Below are positions 8,627-17,382 of a DNA stretch of 64,000 bases, piece by piece. The first letter of the stretch is position 1. Every line of letters begins with the position of its first letter. The notes beneath the pieces are model-generated. The model ran no database searches. It had not been told where the DNA came from and was given only the letters and a program-made list of their open reading frames with translations. Source of the stretch: Phaeobacter sp. J2-8 (lineage in GTDB: Bacteria; Pseudomonadota; Alphaproteobacteria; Rhodobacterales; Rhodobacteraceae); the NCBI RefSeq assembly GCF_022867865.1, contig NZ_JALIEC010000006.1, positions 186,001-250,000 of the forward strand. The letters run 5' to 3'. A program made the position numbers and the translations under genes.

Positions 8627-9619
8627 TGGGTGGCTCCCTTGGAACGTCTGGCCAGGTGGCTTTGTAGCAGGATCACGACAAAGAGGAATCCACCTCTGAT
8701 CACCATCTGCCAATAGGCGCTGAGGCTGATGACGCCCCGGCCATTTTCGAAATTGAGGATGTTGAACACCAGTCCCAGAAGCAGCGCCCCGGCAACCGTT
8801 GCCCCGACGGACCCCATGCCGCCGGTCAAAAGCGTGCCGCCCACCACAACCGAGGCAATGGCCGAAAGTTCCCATCCCACGCCCTCAAGCGGTTGGCCCG
8901 CGCCAAACCCAGAGGCCAGAAACACCCCGGCCATCCCGCCGCAGCCGCCGCTGAGGACATAGACAAAGATCTTGGCGCGATTGACGTTCAAACCCATCAT
9001 GGTCGACGCATCTTCGCCGCCGCCAATGGCCAGCACGGTGCGGCCAAGCGATGTACGCTCCAGCACGATCCAGAGGCCGACAACCACCACAGCGGTGATG
9101 ACAATGGTCCAGGGCAAGAGGTTGAATGCCTTTTCCATGCCCAGCTTGGTAAAGTTTAACTCCCAGTCGATGGAAATGGTCTGGGCCCCGGAAATGACCA
9201 GCGCCCCGCCCTTGGCCCCCAACATGGTGGCAAGTGTCGCGATAAACGGCGGTATCCGCATCAGGACGACAAAAACCGCGTTCAGCCCGCCAATGGCCAG
9301 CCCCGCCATGACCGCCCCCGGCAGCGCAACCTGAATGCCATAGGGCGACAGATAGGCCGCCACCACAGAGGTAAAGGCCGCAACCGAGCCAACCGAAAGG
9401 TCAATGCCCCCGGTCAGGATGACAAAGCACATGCCAACGGAAATGACGATGAACATCGCATTATAGTTGAGGAAAGAAGAGATATTATAGGCCCCGCCGA
9501 AGTTTTCGTAGCGCAGCAATCCAAACAGGATCATTGCAACCAGAACCACCCAGACCCCGAAGGAATGCCCGCCAGGCCTGAAGAAACCGGCGCAGGTCAA
9601 ATGCGTTTGTGTCCAGCAT
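8623..9619 (-). CDS. Ribose-type ABC transporter permease (RbsC family), N-terminus probably frameshifted
   Basis: Inner-membrane permease (BPD_transp_2) of the sugar ABC transporter, with GGIDLSVGSVAAF and VVGGTLLTGGMGSVGATVAGALLLG as family hallmarks. The uninterrupted frame begins only at a TTG at 9600 without a good ribosome-binding site. An ATG at 9619, six bases after AAGGAG (9626-9631), reads MLDTNAFDLRRFL and would join the main frame at RPGGHSFG if one base near 9580-9583 were removed. The span 8623-9619 is 997 bases, one more than 332 codons, which fits a 1-base insertion. It is transcribed after the first permease and overlaps the MR gene. Confidence 0.85.
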
Positions 9620-9622
9620 GGT

Positions 9623-10594
9623 CTACTCCTTGCGCGCTTGCTGTAGGTATACAGCGGCGATGATGATACCGGCCTTGGCGATCAGCGCGACTTCGTCGGC
9701 GATGCCGTTGGCCAGCAATGTGTATTTCACCAGCTGAATGATCACCGCGCCCAGCACGGCGCCAAAGATCGGGGCGCGCCCGCCCTGCAACAGCGTACCG
9801 CCCACCACGGCGGCGGCGATGGCGTCAAGCTCCATCAGGTTGCCGATGCGCGCGGCATCAGAAGCCGAGTTGATCGCCACGACAATCAATCCCGCAAGAC
9901 CCGAAAGCCCGGCACAGATGACATAGGCGCCGATTTTGACCCGGTGGACCGGAATGCCCGACAGCCGCGCGGCGCGTTCATTGCCGCCCACGGCCAGCAA
10001 TTGCCGCCCGAAGACCGACCGTGTCACCATCCAATAGAGGACCACCGCGATCAAAAGCACCAGCCAGCCCTGAAACGGCAGGCCCAGAACCTTGCCCGTG
10101 CCCAGATAGCTGAAGGAAGGATTGGTAAAGGTTTGCAGATTGCCGTTGGTCATCACCTGCGCCAAACCGCGCCCGGAGATGAAGAAAATCAGCGTCGCAA
10201 CAATGGGTTGCACGTTCAGATAGCTGACCAGCACACCGTTGAACACCCCACAGCACAGCGCCACAAGGATCGGCACGATGATCGAGGCCACCAGCCCCAA
10301 TGTCGGATTTGCGGCTGCGAATTCTGACAGGAAAATCAGCGGTGCCAGCGCACCGGACAGGGCCATGATCGCGCCGACGCTCAGGTCGATGCCCCCGGTC
10401 GAGATCACCAGCGTCATGCCCATCGCCACAATGGCGATTGTCGCAACCTGGCTGATGTTGACGAACAATGTCTGCGCATGCAGGAAATTCGGAGTCACCA
10501 ACAGGTTAAACAGCAAGATGCCCCCCAGCGCACAGAGGGCGCCGTGGCGAGTCGGGTCAAACCCCGCCCGCATCAAGGTAAGCGTTCGTGTCAC
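9623..10594 (-). CDS. Ribose-type ABC transporter permease (RbsC family)
   Basis: A 323-residue polytopic permease with eight to ten membrane segments. Family landmarks are STGGIDLSVGAIMALSGAL, the EAA-like GGNERAARLSGIPVHRVK and AAVVGGTLLQGGRAPIFGAVLG. It starts at GTG (10594) inside the stop of the ATPase gene (GTGA overlap), with GGAG about seven bases upstream. With the following permease it should form the heterodimeric membrane channel of one importer whose ATPase and binding protein are encoded immediately upstream in the same operon. Confidence 0.93.
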   Translation of the reverse strand: MTRTLTLMRAGFDPTRHGALCALGGILLFNLLVTPNFLHAQTLFVNISQVATIAIVAMGMTLVISTGGIDLSVGAIMALSGALAPLIFLSEFAAANPTLGLVASIIVPILVALCCGVFNGVLVSYLNVQPIVATLIFFISGRGLAQVMTNGNLQTFTNPSFSYLGTGKVLGLPFQGWLVLLIAVVLYWMVTRSVFGRQLLAVGGNERAARLSGIPVHRVKIGAYVICAGLSGLAGLIVVAINSASDAARIGNLMELDAIAAAVVGGTLLQGGRAPIFGAVLGAVIIQLVKYTLLANGIADEVALIAKAGIIIAAVYLQQARKE

Positions 10595-12111
10595 GCGGCG
10601 CTCCTTTCATGGTGGTGCGCGATAGCGCCGATCAAGGCACCTTCGGTAATGCCGGGGTTTTGCAATTCACTGACCGAGCGGCCATCTTGCAGCACAACAA
10701 TGCGATCAGCGCCTTCGACAAGCTCTTCGAATTCGGAACTGATCAGAAGCACCGCCAAACCGTCGGCGACCTGTTTGCGAATGATGGATTGGATCTCGAA
10801 TTTCGCGCCGACATCGACGCCACGGGTGGGTTCGTCCAGGATCAGGATCTCGGGCTCCAGCGCCAACCACCGGGCCAGAAGCACCTTTTGCTGATTGCCG
10901 CCTGACAATTCGCGGATCGGCTGTTCCATCCCCGACGTCTTGATCTGCAAGGCCTCAATATAATGTGCGACCAGTTTGCGCTCGCGCTCGCGGTCGACCG
11001 CGCCCATTCGGGTGAGCTTCGGCAACAGCGCAAGGGTGATGTTTTCGCGCACTGACATATGCGGGATGATGCCGTCGGCCTTGCGGTCCTCGGTCAGGAA
11101 CCCCATGCCAAGCGCAATCGCCTGTGCCGGCGTGTCCAGCGCCGCGCCGGAATGATGCCGCACCTGGCCGTCGCTCAGCGCATCAAGACCAAACACCGCC
11201 CGCGCCGCTTCTGTCCGGCCCGATCCCAGCAACCCGCCAAGACCGACGATTTCGCGTTTGCGGATGGTAAAGGATGCATCGCGCAGACCGGATTTGCTGC
11301 GCAGGCCCTTGGCCTCCAGCAAAACTTCGCCCGGTTCACCATGTCCACCCGACAGCGCCGTCAGGCCAGCGGCCTGAATTTCGCTGGCATCGCGGCCCAG
11401 CATTTCCGAGACCAGCCCCAGCTTTGTGGTTTCGGCCACGTCATGGGTCGCCACGGTCTGGCCATCCCGCATGATGGTGACCCGGTCGCAGATCTGGTAC
11501 AATTCGTTCAGGAAGTGCGAGATATAAAGCACCGCCACGCCCGAGGCCTTCAGCCCCTTGACCACGGAAAACAGCGTTTCGATTTCCTGATCATCCAGCG
11601 ATGATGTGGCTTCGTCCATGATCACCAGCTTGGCATCCAGCGACACCGCCCGTGCAATGGCGACAAGCTGCTGGATCGCGGTGGAATAGCTGCCCAATTG
11701 GCGCGTCACATCCACGTCGACGCCAAACCGCGCAAGGATTTCACGGGTGCGCGCATGGGCGGCCTTCCAGTCGATCAGACCCAGCCGCGTGCGCGGCTCG
11801 TATCCCATGACGACGTTTTCAGTCACACTGCGCAGCGGAACAAGGCTAAGTTCCTGATAGATCGTGGCAATCCCGGCATCCTGGGCTTCGCGCGGGGTGG
11901 TGATCGCCAGCGGCGTGCCGTTCATCTGCACATCACCCGCGTCGCGGCGATAGACGCCGGTCAGGATCTTGATCAAGGTCGATTTGCCAGCGCCATTCTG
12001 GCCGATGATTGCATGGACCTCGCCTGGGCGGATCGCAAGGCTGGCATCCTGCAAGGCAACAATCCCGGCAAAGGATTTCCCGATGCCCGTCATTTTGATA
12101 AGGTCAGTCAT
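10591..12111 (-). CDS. Ribose/galactose-type ABC transporter ATPase with two ABC domains (RbsA/MglA family)
   Basis: A 506-residue tandem-domain sugar importer ATPase. Domain 1 has Walker A GQNGAGKST at 37-45 and Walker B LVIMDEAT. Domain 2 has the degenerate Walker A GLLGSGRTE normal for this family, the signature LSGGNQQKVLLARW and Walker B LILDEPTRGVD. ATG at 12111 (MTDLIKMTGIGKSF) is preferred over the in-frame TTG at 12126, because the family alignment begins there and a GGA sits just upstream. It lies 64 bp downstream of the binding-protein gene, separated by a strong hairpin, and overlaps the first permease gene. Confidence 0.92.
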   Translation of the reverse strand: MTDLIKMTGIGKSFAGIVALQDASLAIRPGEVHAIIGQNGAGKSTLIKILTGVYRRDAGDVQMNGTPLAITTPREAQDAGIATIYQELSLVPLRSVTENVVMGYEPRTRLGLIDWKAAHARTREILARFGVDVDVTRQLGSYSTAIQQLVAIARAVSLDAKLVIMDEATSSLDDQEIETLFSVVKGLKASGVAVLYISHFLNELYQICDRVTIMRDGQTVATHDVAETTKLGLVSEMLGRDASEIQAAGLTALSGGHGEPGEVLLEAKGLRSKSGLRDASFTIRKREIVGLGGLLGSGRTEAARAVFGLDALSDGQVRHHSGAALDTPAQAIALGMGFLTEDRKADGIIPHMSVRENITLALLPKLTRMGAVDRERERKLVAHYIEALQIKTSGMEQPIRELSGGNQQKVLLARWLALEPEILILDEPTRGVDVGAKFEIQSIIRKQVADGLAVLLISSEFEELVEGADRIVVLQDGRSVSELQNPGITEGALIGAIAHHHERSAA

Positions 12112-12132
12112 GTGGTATCCGATCAATGAAGT

Positions 12133-12168
12133 GGCCGGAGGACGCGCAGGGGTCTGCGTCCTCCGGCC
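12133..12168. terminator. Intercistronic hairpin after the binding-protein gene
   Basis: A perfect 13-bp GC-rich stem (GGCCGGAGGACGC and GCGTCCTCCGGCC) with a 10-base loop lies between the binding-protein stop and the ATPase start. There is no T tract. Such hairpins commonly reduce read-through or protect the upstream mRNA so that the binding protein is made in excess; partial termination is inferred. Confidence 0.65.
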
Positions 12169-12175
12169 TGATGCC

Positions 12176-13150
12176 TTAGTAGGCTTCGTCGATGTGGTCG
12201 GCGGCGTTGTCCTGTGTGAACACGCGGTCCTTGACCTGAACCCAGCCGGGGATCTCTTCGCCAGCTGCGTATTTGTTCATCACTTCACAGGCGAGCGGCC
12301 CGAAGAAAGGCGAGCTTTCCACTGTGACGCCCATCTTGCCATCAATGATCGCCTGAAGCGCATCACGTGTGCCGTCGATCGACACGATGGTCACGTCTAC
12401 GCCCGGCTTGCGCCCGGCCAGTTCCAGCGCCTGAATGGCCCCGATCGCCATTTCGTCGTTGTGGGCATAAACCACATTCACGTCCGGGTGCGCCTGAAGC
12501 AGGGTTTCCATCACCTGCCGACCCAGATCGCGGGCGAAATCGCCGGTCTGGCTGGCCACGATTTCGAACCGGTCATCTTCGGCGATACGGTCATCGAACC
12601 CTTTTTTGCGATCATTCGCAGGCGAGGACCCGGTGGTGCCTTCCAGCTCGACGATCACACCTGCATCGCCGTCGAAATTCTCGATCAGCCATTCTGCGGC
12701 GCGCTTGCCCTGGTCAATGAAGTCAGAGCCGAGGAAGGCCACGAAATGCTCGCCCGGTTTTGCAACATTCGGATCAACCGAACGGTCAACAAGGAATGTC
12801 GGGATGCCCGCGGCCTTGGCTTTCATCACAGCAGGGATCAGCGGCTTTTCTTCGCGCGGCGGCAGGAACAGCACGTCGATGCCCTGGGCAATCATCGAAT
12901 CCACGTCAGCAACCTGTTTCGCGGCAGAACCGGCCGCATCGGTGGCGATCAGATCCCAGTTACAGGCCTCTGCCGTGTCGTGAAAGGATTTGGTTTCCGC
13001 AATGCGCCATGGGTTGTTGGATTCCATCTGCGCAAAGCCGACTTTGTAGCGCTCTTTCTGCGCCAGTGGCGGTGTGTCCGCCGTGGCGATCCCGGCACTG
13101 AATGCCACCAGCGCCGACAGCGCAGTGCCCAGAATAATACGTCGTTTCAT
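12176..13150 (-). CDS. Periplasmic sugar-binding protein of a ribose-type ABC transporter
   Basis: A 324-residue type I periplasmic binding protein (Peripla_BP_4). ATG at 13150 gives a clear Sec signal peptide, KRRIILG followed by a hydrophobic stretch and ATA-D cleavage, and is preceded by GGGAGG; a TTG 57 bases upstream is less likely. Ligand-site features include FLVDRSVDP, LEGTTGSSPANDRKKGF, YAHNDEMAIGAI and TIVSIDGTRDALQAI, which are typical of aldose binders (ribose, galactose, xylose). It is the first transporter gene after the AldA-like gene and defines the substrate of this system, which cannot be named from sequence. Confidence 0.92.
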   Translation of the reverse strand: MKRRIILGTALSALVAFSAGIATADTPPLAQKERYKVGFAQMESNNPWRIAETKSFHDTAEACNWDLIATDAAGSAAKQVADVDSMIAQGIDVLFLPPREEKPLIPAVMKAKAAGIPTFLVDRSVDPNVAKPGEHFVAFLGSDFIDQGKRAAEWLIENFDGDAGVIVELEGTTGSSPANDRKKGFDDRIAEDDRFEIVASQTGDFARDLGRQVMETLLQAHPDVNVVYAHNDEMAIGAIQALELAGRKPGVDVTIVSIDGTRDALQAIIDGKMGVTVESSPFFGPLACEVMNKYAAGEEIPGWVQVKDRVFTQDNAADHIDEAY

Positions 13151-13203
13151 GTCATTTCCTCCCAGAAATTGCGGCGTTTCTTGTTTGGCCGCGGCGAACC
13201 GGA

Positions 13204-14664
13204 TCAACCCCAGTTCATGTAAAGGGTCTGCTTGCGCAGATACCCGTCGAAACCATATTTGCCGTCTTCTCCGCCCAGTCCCGAATGGTTCCAGCCATTG
13301 TGAAAGGCCTGAAACTGTTCACCATTTGCGCGGTTGACATAAATCTCGCCAAAGTTGAGCCGATACGGCGTCTGCATCAGGCGGCGGTGATTTTGGGTGA
13401 AGATATAGGCCGAAAGCCCATATTCGGTGTCATTGGCCAGCCGCAGCGCCGTGTCGAAATCCGGCACGCGCACCGCTGGAACCACGGGGCCAAAAACCTC
13501 TTGTTCGATAACGGGCGAGCTATTGTCCTTCAGTTCCAGCACGGTGGGGGCATACCAATGGCCCTTGGCATATTTGCCTTCGGTCAGTGGCCCACCCTCA
13601 AGCAGAACTTCGGCGCCCTGCGCGACCGAGGCGTCGACAATCGACTTGATCTTGTCGATCTCCGGTCCGCTGACCTTGGGCCCCATGTCCGGGTCTGTCA
13701 TCGGATCACCGATGCTCAGCGCGCGCGAGGCCGCAACGAATTTCTCAAGGAATTCGTCGGCGATGTCCTGATGCAGATACATCCGTTCGTTGCAGGTGCA
13801 GATCTGGCCGCAATTGGTGTAACGCGCGGTCACCGCCGCCGCCACGGCCTTGTCGATTTCGGCGTCTTCCATCACGATGAAAGGGGCCTTGCCACCCAGT
13901 TCCAGCCGCAGAACCTTCATACCGTCGGCTGCGGATCGGAAAATCTCGCGCCCGGCGCGGTTGCTGCCGGTCATGGTGATCAGGCCGGTGCCCGGATGAT
14001 CCACCAGCGCCTGTCCCACAACCGCGCCGCGCCCGGTCACCACATTCAGCACACCGGCGGGAATGCCCGCCTGTTCCGCCAAAGCCGCGATGAAAAGACC
14101 CGAAAACGGCGTGATCTCATGTGCCAGCAGAACAAAGGTGTTGCCCGCGACCAGCGCCGGACCAATTTTGCGCGCCGCCAGTGCGGCAGGATAGTTCCAG
14201 GCCGTCAAACCGACCACCACACCATAGGGATGGCGGCGGATATAGATTTCTTCGTTCGGGTTGTCAGAGGTGATGATGTCACCCTCGATCCGCCGCGCGC
14301 CTTCGGCAGCATGTTCAAGGAACCCGACGACGGCGCCAACCTCGCCCCGCGCTTGGCTGATCGGCTTGCCCTGTTCGCGGGTGATCAGCACCGCAAGATC
14401 CTCTGCCCGTTCCGACACCAGGCTGGCCAGCTTTCGCACCGCGCGGCCGCGTTCAATCGCCGGGCGTGCGGCCCATGCGGGCTGGGCGGCCTGCGCGGCA
14501 GCAACGGCGCGCGCGGCATCATCCGCCGTGCCATCGGGAATCGTGCCGATAAATGACTGGTCGGCGGGGTTCTCGACCTCGATCACGGCATCCGGACGGG
14601 GCGCAACCCACTGACCGCCAATGAGCATCTGGGCATCGAGGGTTGTGGCGGGTGCGAAATCCAT
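13204..14664 (-). CDS. aldA: Lactaldehyde/glycolaldehyde dehydrogenase-like aldehyde dehydrogenase (AldA type)
   Basis: A 486-residue NAD(P)-dependent aldehyde dehydrogenase. Catalytic residues are present: Asn157 (AWNYP), Glu255 (LELGGKAP) and Cys289 (NCGQICTCNER). The C-terminus (FGEIYVNRANGEQFQAFHNGW, GGEDGKYG) follows AldA, which oxidises L-lactaldehyde to L-lactate after deoxysugar cleavage. Oddly, the near-universal Lys-Pro of the NAD-ribose site (VLKPSE) is Leu180-Ala181 here (VLLAHE), so cofactor binding may be altered. It heads the leftward transporter operon; an operator-like motif overlaps its leader at 14674-14688. A role in fucose or rhamnose breakdown is likely. Confidence 0.85.
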   Translation of the reverse strand: MDFAPATTLDAQMLIGGQWVAPRPDAVIEVENPADQSFIGTIPDGTADDAARAVAAAQAAQPAWAARPAIERGRAVRKLASLVSERAEDLAVLITREQGKPISQARGEVGAVVGFLEHAAEGARRIEGDIITSDNPNEEIYIRRHPYGVVVGLTAWNYPAALAARKIGPALVAGNTFVLLAHEITPFSGLFIAALAEQAGIPAGVLNVVTGRGAVVGQALVDHPGTGLITMTGSNRAGREIFRSAADGMKVLRLELGGKAPFIVMEDAEIDKAVAAAVTARYTNCGQICTCNERMYLHQDIADEFLEKFVAASRALSIGDPMTDPDMGPKVSGPEIDKIKSIVDASVAQGAEVLLEGGPLTEGKYAKGHWYAPTVLELKDNSSPVIEQEVFGPVVPAVRVPDFDTALRLANDTEYGLSAYIFTQNHRRLMQTPYRLNFGEIYVNRANGEQFQAFHNGWNHSGLGGEDGKYGFDGYLRKQTLYMNWG

Positions 14665-14673
14665 TTGTCATCC

Positions 14674-14688
14674 TTTGGTACGACTAAA
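14674..14688. promoter_or_regulatory. Operator-like motif copy 1 (TTTGGTACGACTAAA)
   Basis: Ten bases from the aldA start codon and overlapping its ribosome-binding region. It differs at one of 15 positions from a second copy at 14781-14795 upstream of the divergent GMC gene. The GGTACG/CGTACC core resembles GntR-family operators, and a GntR gene lies two genes away at 16451. Confidence 0.55.
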
Positions 14689-14780
14689 GTTATCGAAACA
14701 TCCGCTCAAAAACCGCATCCGTCAACAGAATATTTCAGTTCTTGCAAATTTTTTGATATTCTGCCTTCATGACAGAAGAT

Positions 14781-14795
14781 TTTGGTACGTCTAAA
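14781..14795. promoter_or_regulatory. Operator-like motif copy 2 (TTTGGTACGTCTAAA)
   Basis: Second copy of the 15-bp motif, ending 14 bases before the GMC oxidoreductase ATG and just upstream of its GGGAGG ribosome-binding site. Both copies read in the same direction, about 107 bp apart, and bracket the divergent promoters of aldA and the GMC gene. This suggests one regulator acts on both. Confidence 0.55.
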
Positions 14796-14809
14796 TATGG
14801 GAGGCCGTT

Positions 14810-16426
14810 ATGCAGGAATTTGACCATATCGTCATCGGTGGCGGCGCTGCCGGATGTGTGGCCGCCGGGCGACTGGCCTCGGACGGGGGGGCAAAGGTGC
14901 TGTTGCTGGAGGCAGGGTATTCCAACCGTCATCCGCTGCTCGACATGCCGCCCGGCATCTTCAAGATGATCAATGGCACCCGCTTCATGCGATATCACAA
15001 GACCGTGCCACAGGCGCATCTGGATGGGCGGGTGCATGACATCCCCCAGGGTCACGTGCTGGGCGGGGGGTCATCCGTGAATGCCCAAGTCTATATGCGC
15101 GGGCGGCCCTCGGATTACGACGAATGGCACCAGCTTCTGCACGGCTCCAACAATCCCGTCGACTGGAGCTGGGAGGCCGTTCTGCCGCATTTCCGGCGGA
15201 TGGAGGGCAACAACCGGCTGATGAACACGCATCACGGCGCGGATGGCCCCCTGTTGGTGTCGGACCCGGGGCATATCGACGGCATGTCACGCCGGTTTGT
15301 GCAGGCGGTTCAGGAACTCGGCCTGCCCTTCAGCCATGATTTCAACGGCCCCCAGCAACGCGGCGTCGGATTTTATCAATTCATGAATCGCAATGGCCGC
15401 CGGTCCTCTGCCGCTTATGCTTTTGTCACACCACAAGAGAACAACCCGAATCTGACAGTCCGGCTTCAGGCCGAAGTGTCGCGGATTGATGTCGAAAACG
15501 GGCGTGCGGTCGGGGTCACCTATCGCGACAAGACCGGCGAACATCGCGTCAGATGTTCCGGTGAGGTCGTGCTCTCTGCCGGGTCGCTGATCACGCCGAA
15601 ATTGCTGATGCTGTCCGGGATTGGTCCGGCGGACCATCTTGCCGAACACGGCCTGCCCTGTATTGCCGACCTGCCCGGCGTGGGTCAGAACCTTGTTGAT
15701 CATCCCGAAGTGCCGATCATTTCGCGCGCCAACGGACCTTATGGTTATTATAAACAGGGCGACGGCTGGCGCATGTTGCGCAACGGGTTGCAGTTCAAAC
15801 TGTTTGGCACCGGGCCTGTCACCTCGGCTGGGGTCGAAGCAGGTGCCTTTGTCAATCCGGCGGACCCTGATGGCGAACCGACAATTCAGGCCTTTTGCGT
15901 GCCCATTGTCTATGTGGATCGTGACACCCGCGATCTGGTCGAAGACGGGCACGGGCTGACCATCACCACCGTTGTGGTCAAACCCCGGTCGCGCGGCGAA
16001 GTGCGGCTGGCCTCTGCCGATCCTGCCGCGATGCCGCTTGTATCGCCCAACCTGTTGCAAGACCCCGCCGATATGGCGGATATGATCGCCGGTCAGCGGT
16101 ATTTCCTGCGCGCATTTGAACAAAGCCCGCTGGCCACGCATATCGACCGGGTGATGCTGCCCGCGCCCGAGGACCGCGACGATGCCGGCCTGCGCGCCCA
16201 TTGCAAACGCTTTGTGAAAACCAACTATCACCCTGCCGGAACCGCCCGCATGGGGCGCGACAATGATCCCATGGCGGTTCTTGATCCGCGGATGCGGGTG
16301 CGGGGGATCGACGGATTGCGCGTTTGCGACCTCTCGGCTATGCCGAACATCAACGCCGGAAACACCCAAGCCCCGGCAATGATGCTCGGGGACAGGTGCG
16401 CCGATCTGATAATGGATGTAATCTAG
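14810..16426 (+). CDS. GMC-family FAD oxidoreductase (choline/alcohol dehydrogenase-like)
   Basis: A 538-residue flavoenzyme that oxidises an alcohol or sugar hydroxyl. The FAD-binding dinucleotide fold is at residues 5-35 (VIGGGAAGCVAAGRLA, LLLEAG). The first GMC signature region, HVLGGGSSVNAQVYMRG, and the active-site HPAGTARMG and NTQAPAMM segments near the C-terminus are all present. No signal peptide is visible, so a cytoplasmic location is expected. It is divergent from aldA with a shared operator-like motif and is followed after 24 bp by a GntR regulator. The substrate cannot be named; choline dehydrogenase, alkanol and polyol oxidases share this fold. Confidence 0.9.
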   Translation: MQEFDHIVIGGGAAGCVAAGRLASDGGAKVLLLEAGYSNRHPLLDMPPGIFKMINGTRFMRYHKTVPQAHLDGRVHDIPQGHVLGGGSSVNAQVYMRGRPSDYDEWHQLLHGSNNPVDWSWEAVLPHFRRMEGNNRLMNTHHGADGPLLVSDPGHIDGMSRRFVQAVQELGLPFSHDFNGPQQRGVGFYQFMNRNGRRSSAAYAFVTPQENNPNLTVRLQAEVSRIDVENGRAVGVTYRDKTGEHRVRCSGEVVLSAGSLITPKLLMLSGIGPADHLAEHGLPCIADLPGVGQNLVDHPEVPIISRANGPYGYYKQGDGWRMLRNGLQFKLFGTGPVTSAGVEAGAFVNPADPDGEPTIQAFCVPIVYVDRDTRDLVEDGHGLTITTVVVKPRSRGEVRLASADPAAMPLVSPNLLQDPADMADMIAGQRYFLRAFEQSPLATHIDRVMLPAPEDRDDAGLRAHCKRFVKTNYHPAGTARMGRDNDPMAVLDPRMRVRGIDGLRVCDLSAMPNINAGNTQAPAMMLGDRCADLIMDVI

Positions 16427-16450
16427 GCACAGCCGAGGACGGAGACCTTC

Positions 16451-17167
16451 ATGCCAGAGATCAGCGTTAACAAATCGGGCCGCGCCGCAGATACGGTGGT
16501 GCGCCAGCTGTCAGAGAAAATTCAATCTGGCGAATACACCGATGGCACCCCCCTGCCGCCAGAGCGGCTTTTGATGGAAGAATTCGGCATCAGCCGGACC
16601 GTGGTGCGCGAAGCGGTTCAGGCGCTGTCCAAACAAGGCATGCTTGAGGCCCGCCCCCGCCACCGCCCGATTGTGCGCAAGCCCGGCTATGACGCCGCGA
16701 TTTCGGCGATGGAAACCGTGGTCAGCCATCTTTTGAACAATTCCGGCGGTGTGAAAAACCTGTTCGACACCCGCATCCTGGTCGAAGGCGCCCTGGTCCG
16801 GCAGGCTGCGCAACAGGCACAACGCGACGACATCGCCGCGTTGAAATCCGCGCTTGAGGCCAACGGCGCCGCCATCGACGACAGCGAGGAATTCTATCGC
16901 ACCGACCGCGCCTTTCATGCCCTGCTCTATGAAATCTCGCACAATCCGGTGCTGCCCTCGCTGCACAAGGCCTATGTCACCTGGCTTGCGCCGCAATGGT
17001 CGCGAATGCCGCGCCTGCCCGAACGCAACCGCGTAAACTATGAGGCGCATGTGCGGATCTTTGACGGTATCCTGATGCGCGACCCCGACGCCGCCGAGGC
17101 CGCACTGCGGACGCATCTGGAACAAGCCTGGAGCCAGGTTTGCGAAACCTTTGGCGAAGATCTCTGA
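16451..17167 (+). CDS. GntR-family transcriptional regulator, FadR/FCD subgroup
   Basis: A 238-residue regulator. The N-terminal winged helix (about residues 12-75) shows the GntR pattern: GTPLPPERLLMEEFGISRT then VVREAVQALSKQGMLEARP. The C-terminal helical FCD ligand domain (about 95-230) has the metal-type histidines in FHALLYEISHN and HLEQAW. It lies 24 bp after the GMC gene in the same direction. By proximity it is the best candidate to bind the duplicated TTTGGTACG motif between aldA and the GMC gene, responding to a sugar acid or lactone; both points are inference. Confidence 0.9.
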   Translation: MPEISVNKSGRAADTVVRQLSEKIQSGEYTDGTPLPPERLLMEEFGISRTVVREAVQALSKQGMLEARPRHRPIVRKPGYDAAISAMETVVSHLLNNSGGVKNLFDTRILVEGALVRQAAQQAQRDDIAALKSALEANGAAIDDSEEFYRTDRAFHALLYEISHNPVLPSLHKAYVTWLAPQWSRMPRLPERNRVNYEAHVRIFDGILMRDPDAAEAALRTHLEQAWSQVCETFGEDL

Positions 17168-17191
17168 TCTGAACATCCTATCGGGCAACAC

Positions 17192-17239
17192 CGGACTGAG
17201 CTGAACTGGACTGCGCTGGGCTGGACTGAGTTGAGCTGG
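17192..17239. repeat. Degenerate pentanucleotide tandem repeat
   Basis: About nine 5-base units of the form GRNYT (GGACT, GAGCT, GAACT, GGACT, GCGCT, GGGCT, GGACT, GAGTT, GAGCT) run head to tail in the non-coding gap after the GntR gene. The rest of the 215-bp gap (17168-17382) contains an A+T-rich stretch that probably holds the promoter of the sulfatase. Confidence 0.6.
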
Positions 17240-17291
17240 GCCGCAAAACGCACCGGCATTGCACCCGGCCGACGGCATTCAAAAATGCGGA

Positions 17292-17308
17292 ATTGCATTT
17301 ATTGCAAT
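17292..17308. promoter_or_regulatory. Palindrome upstream of sulfatase, candidate operator
   Basis: ATTGCA-TTTAT-TGCAAT is a perfect 6-bp inverted repeat in the A+T-rich segment 75 bp before the sulfatase start. It may be a regulator site in the sulfatase promoter; no convincing -35/-10 pair could be fixed. Confidence 0.35.
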
Positions 17309-17382
17309 AAAATCTAAATTCTCCGCACCGGCCATGGCCCCGAACCGCCATACCGGCCCTTTTTCAGACAAATGGATGTGAA

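Noticed and set aside
17192-17239. Transcription terminator after the GntR gene
   Set aside because: The units are direct repeats and do not fold into a convincing stem.
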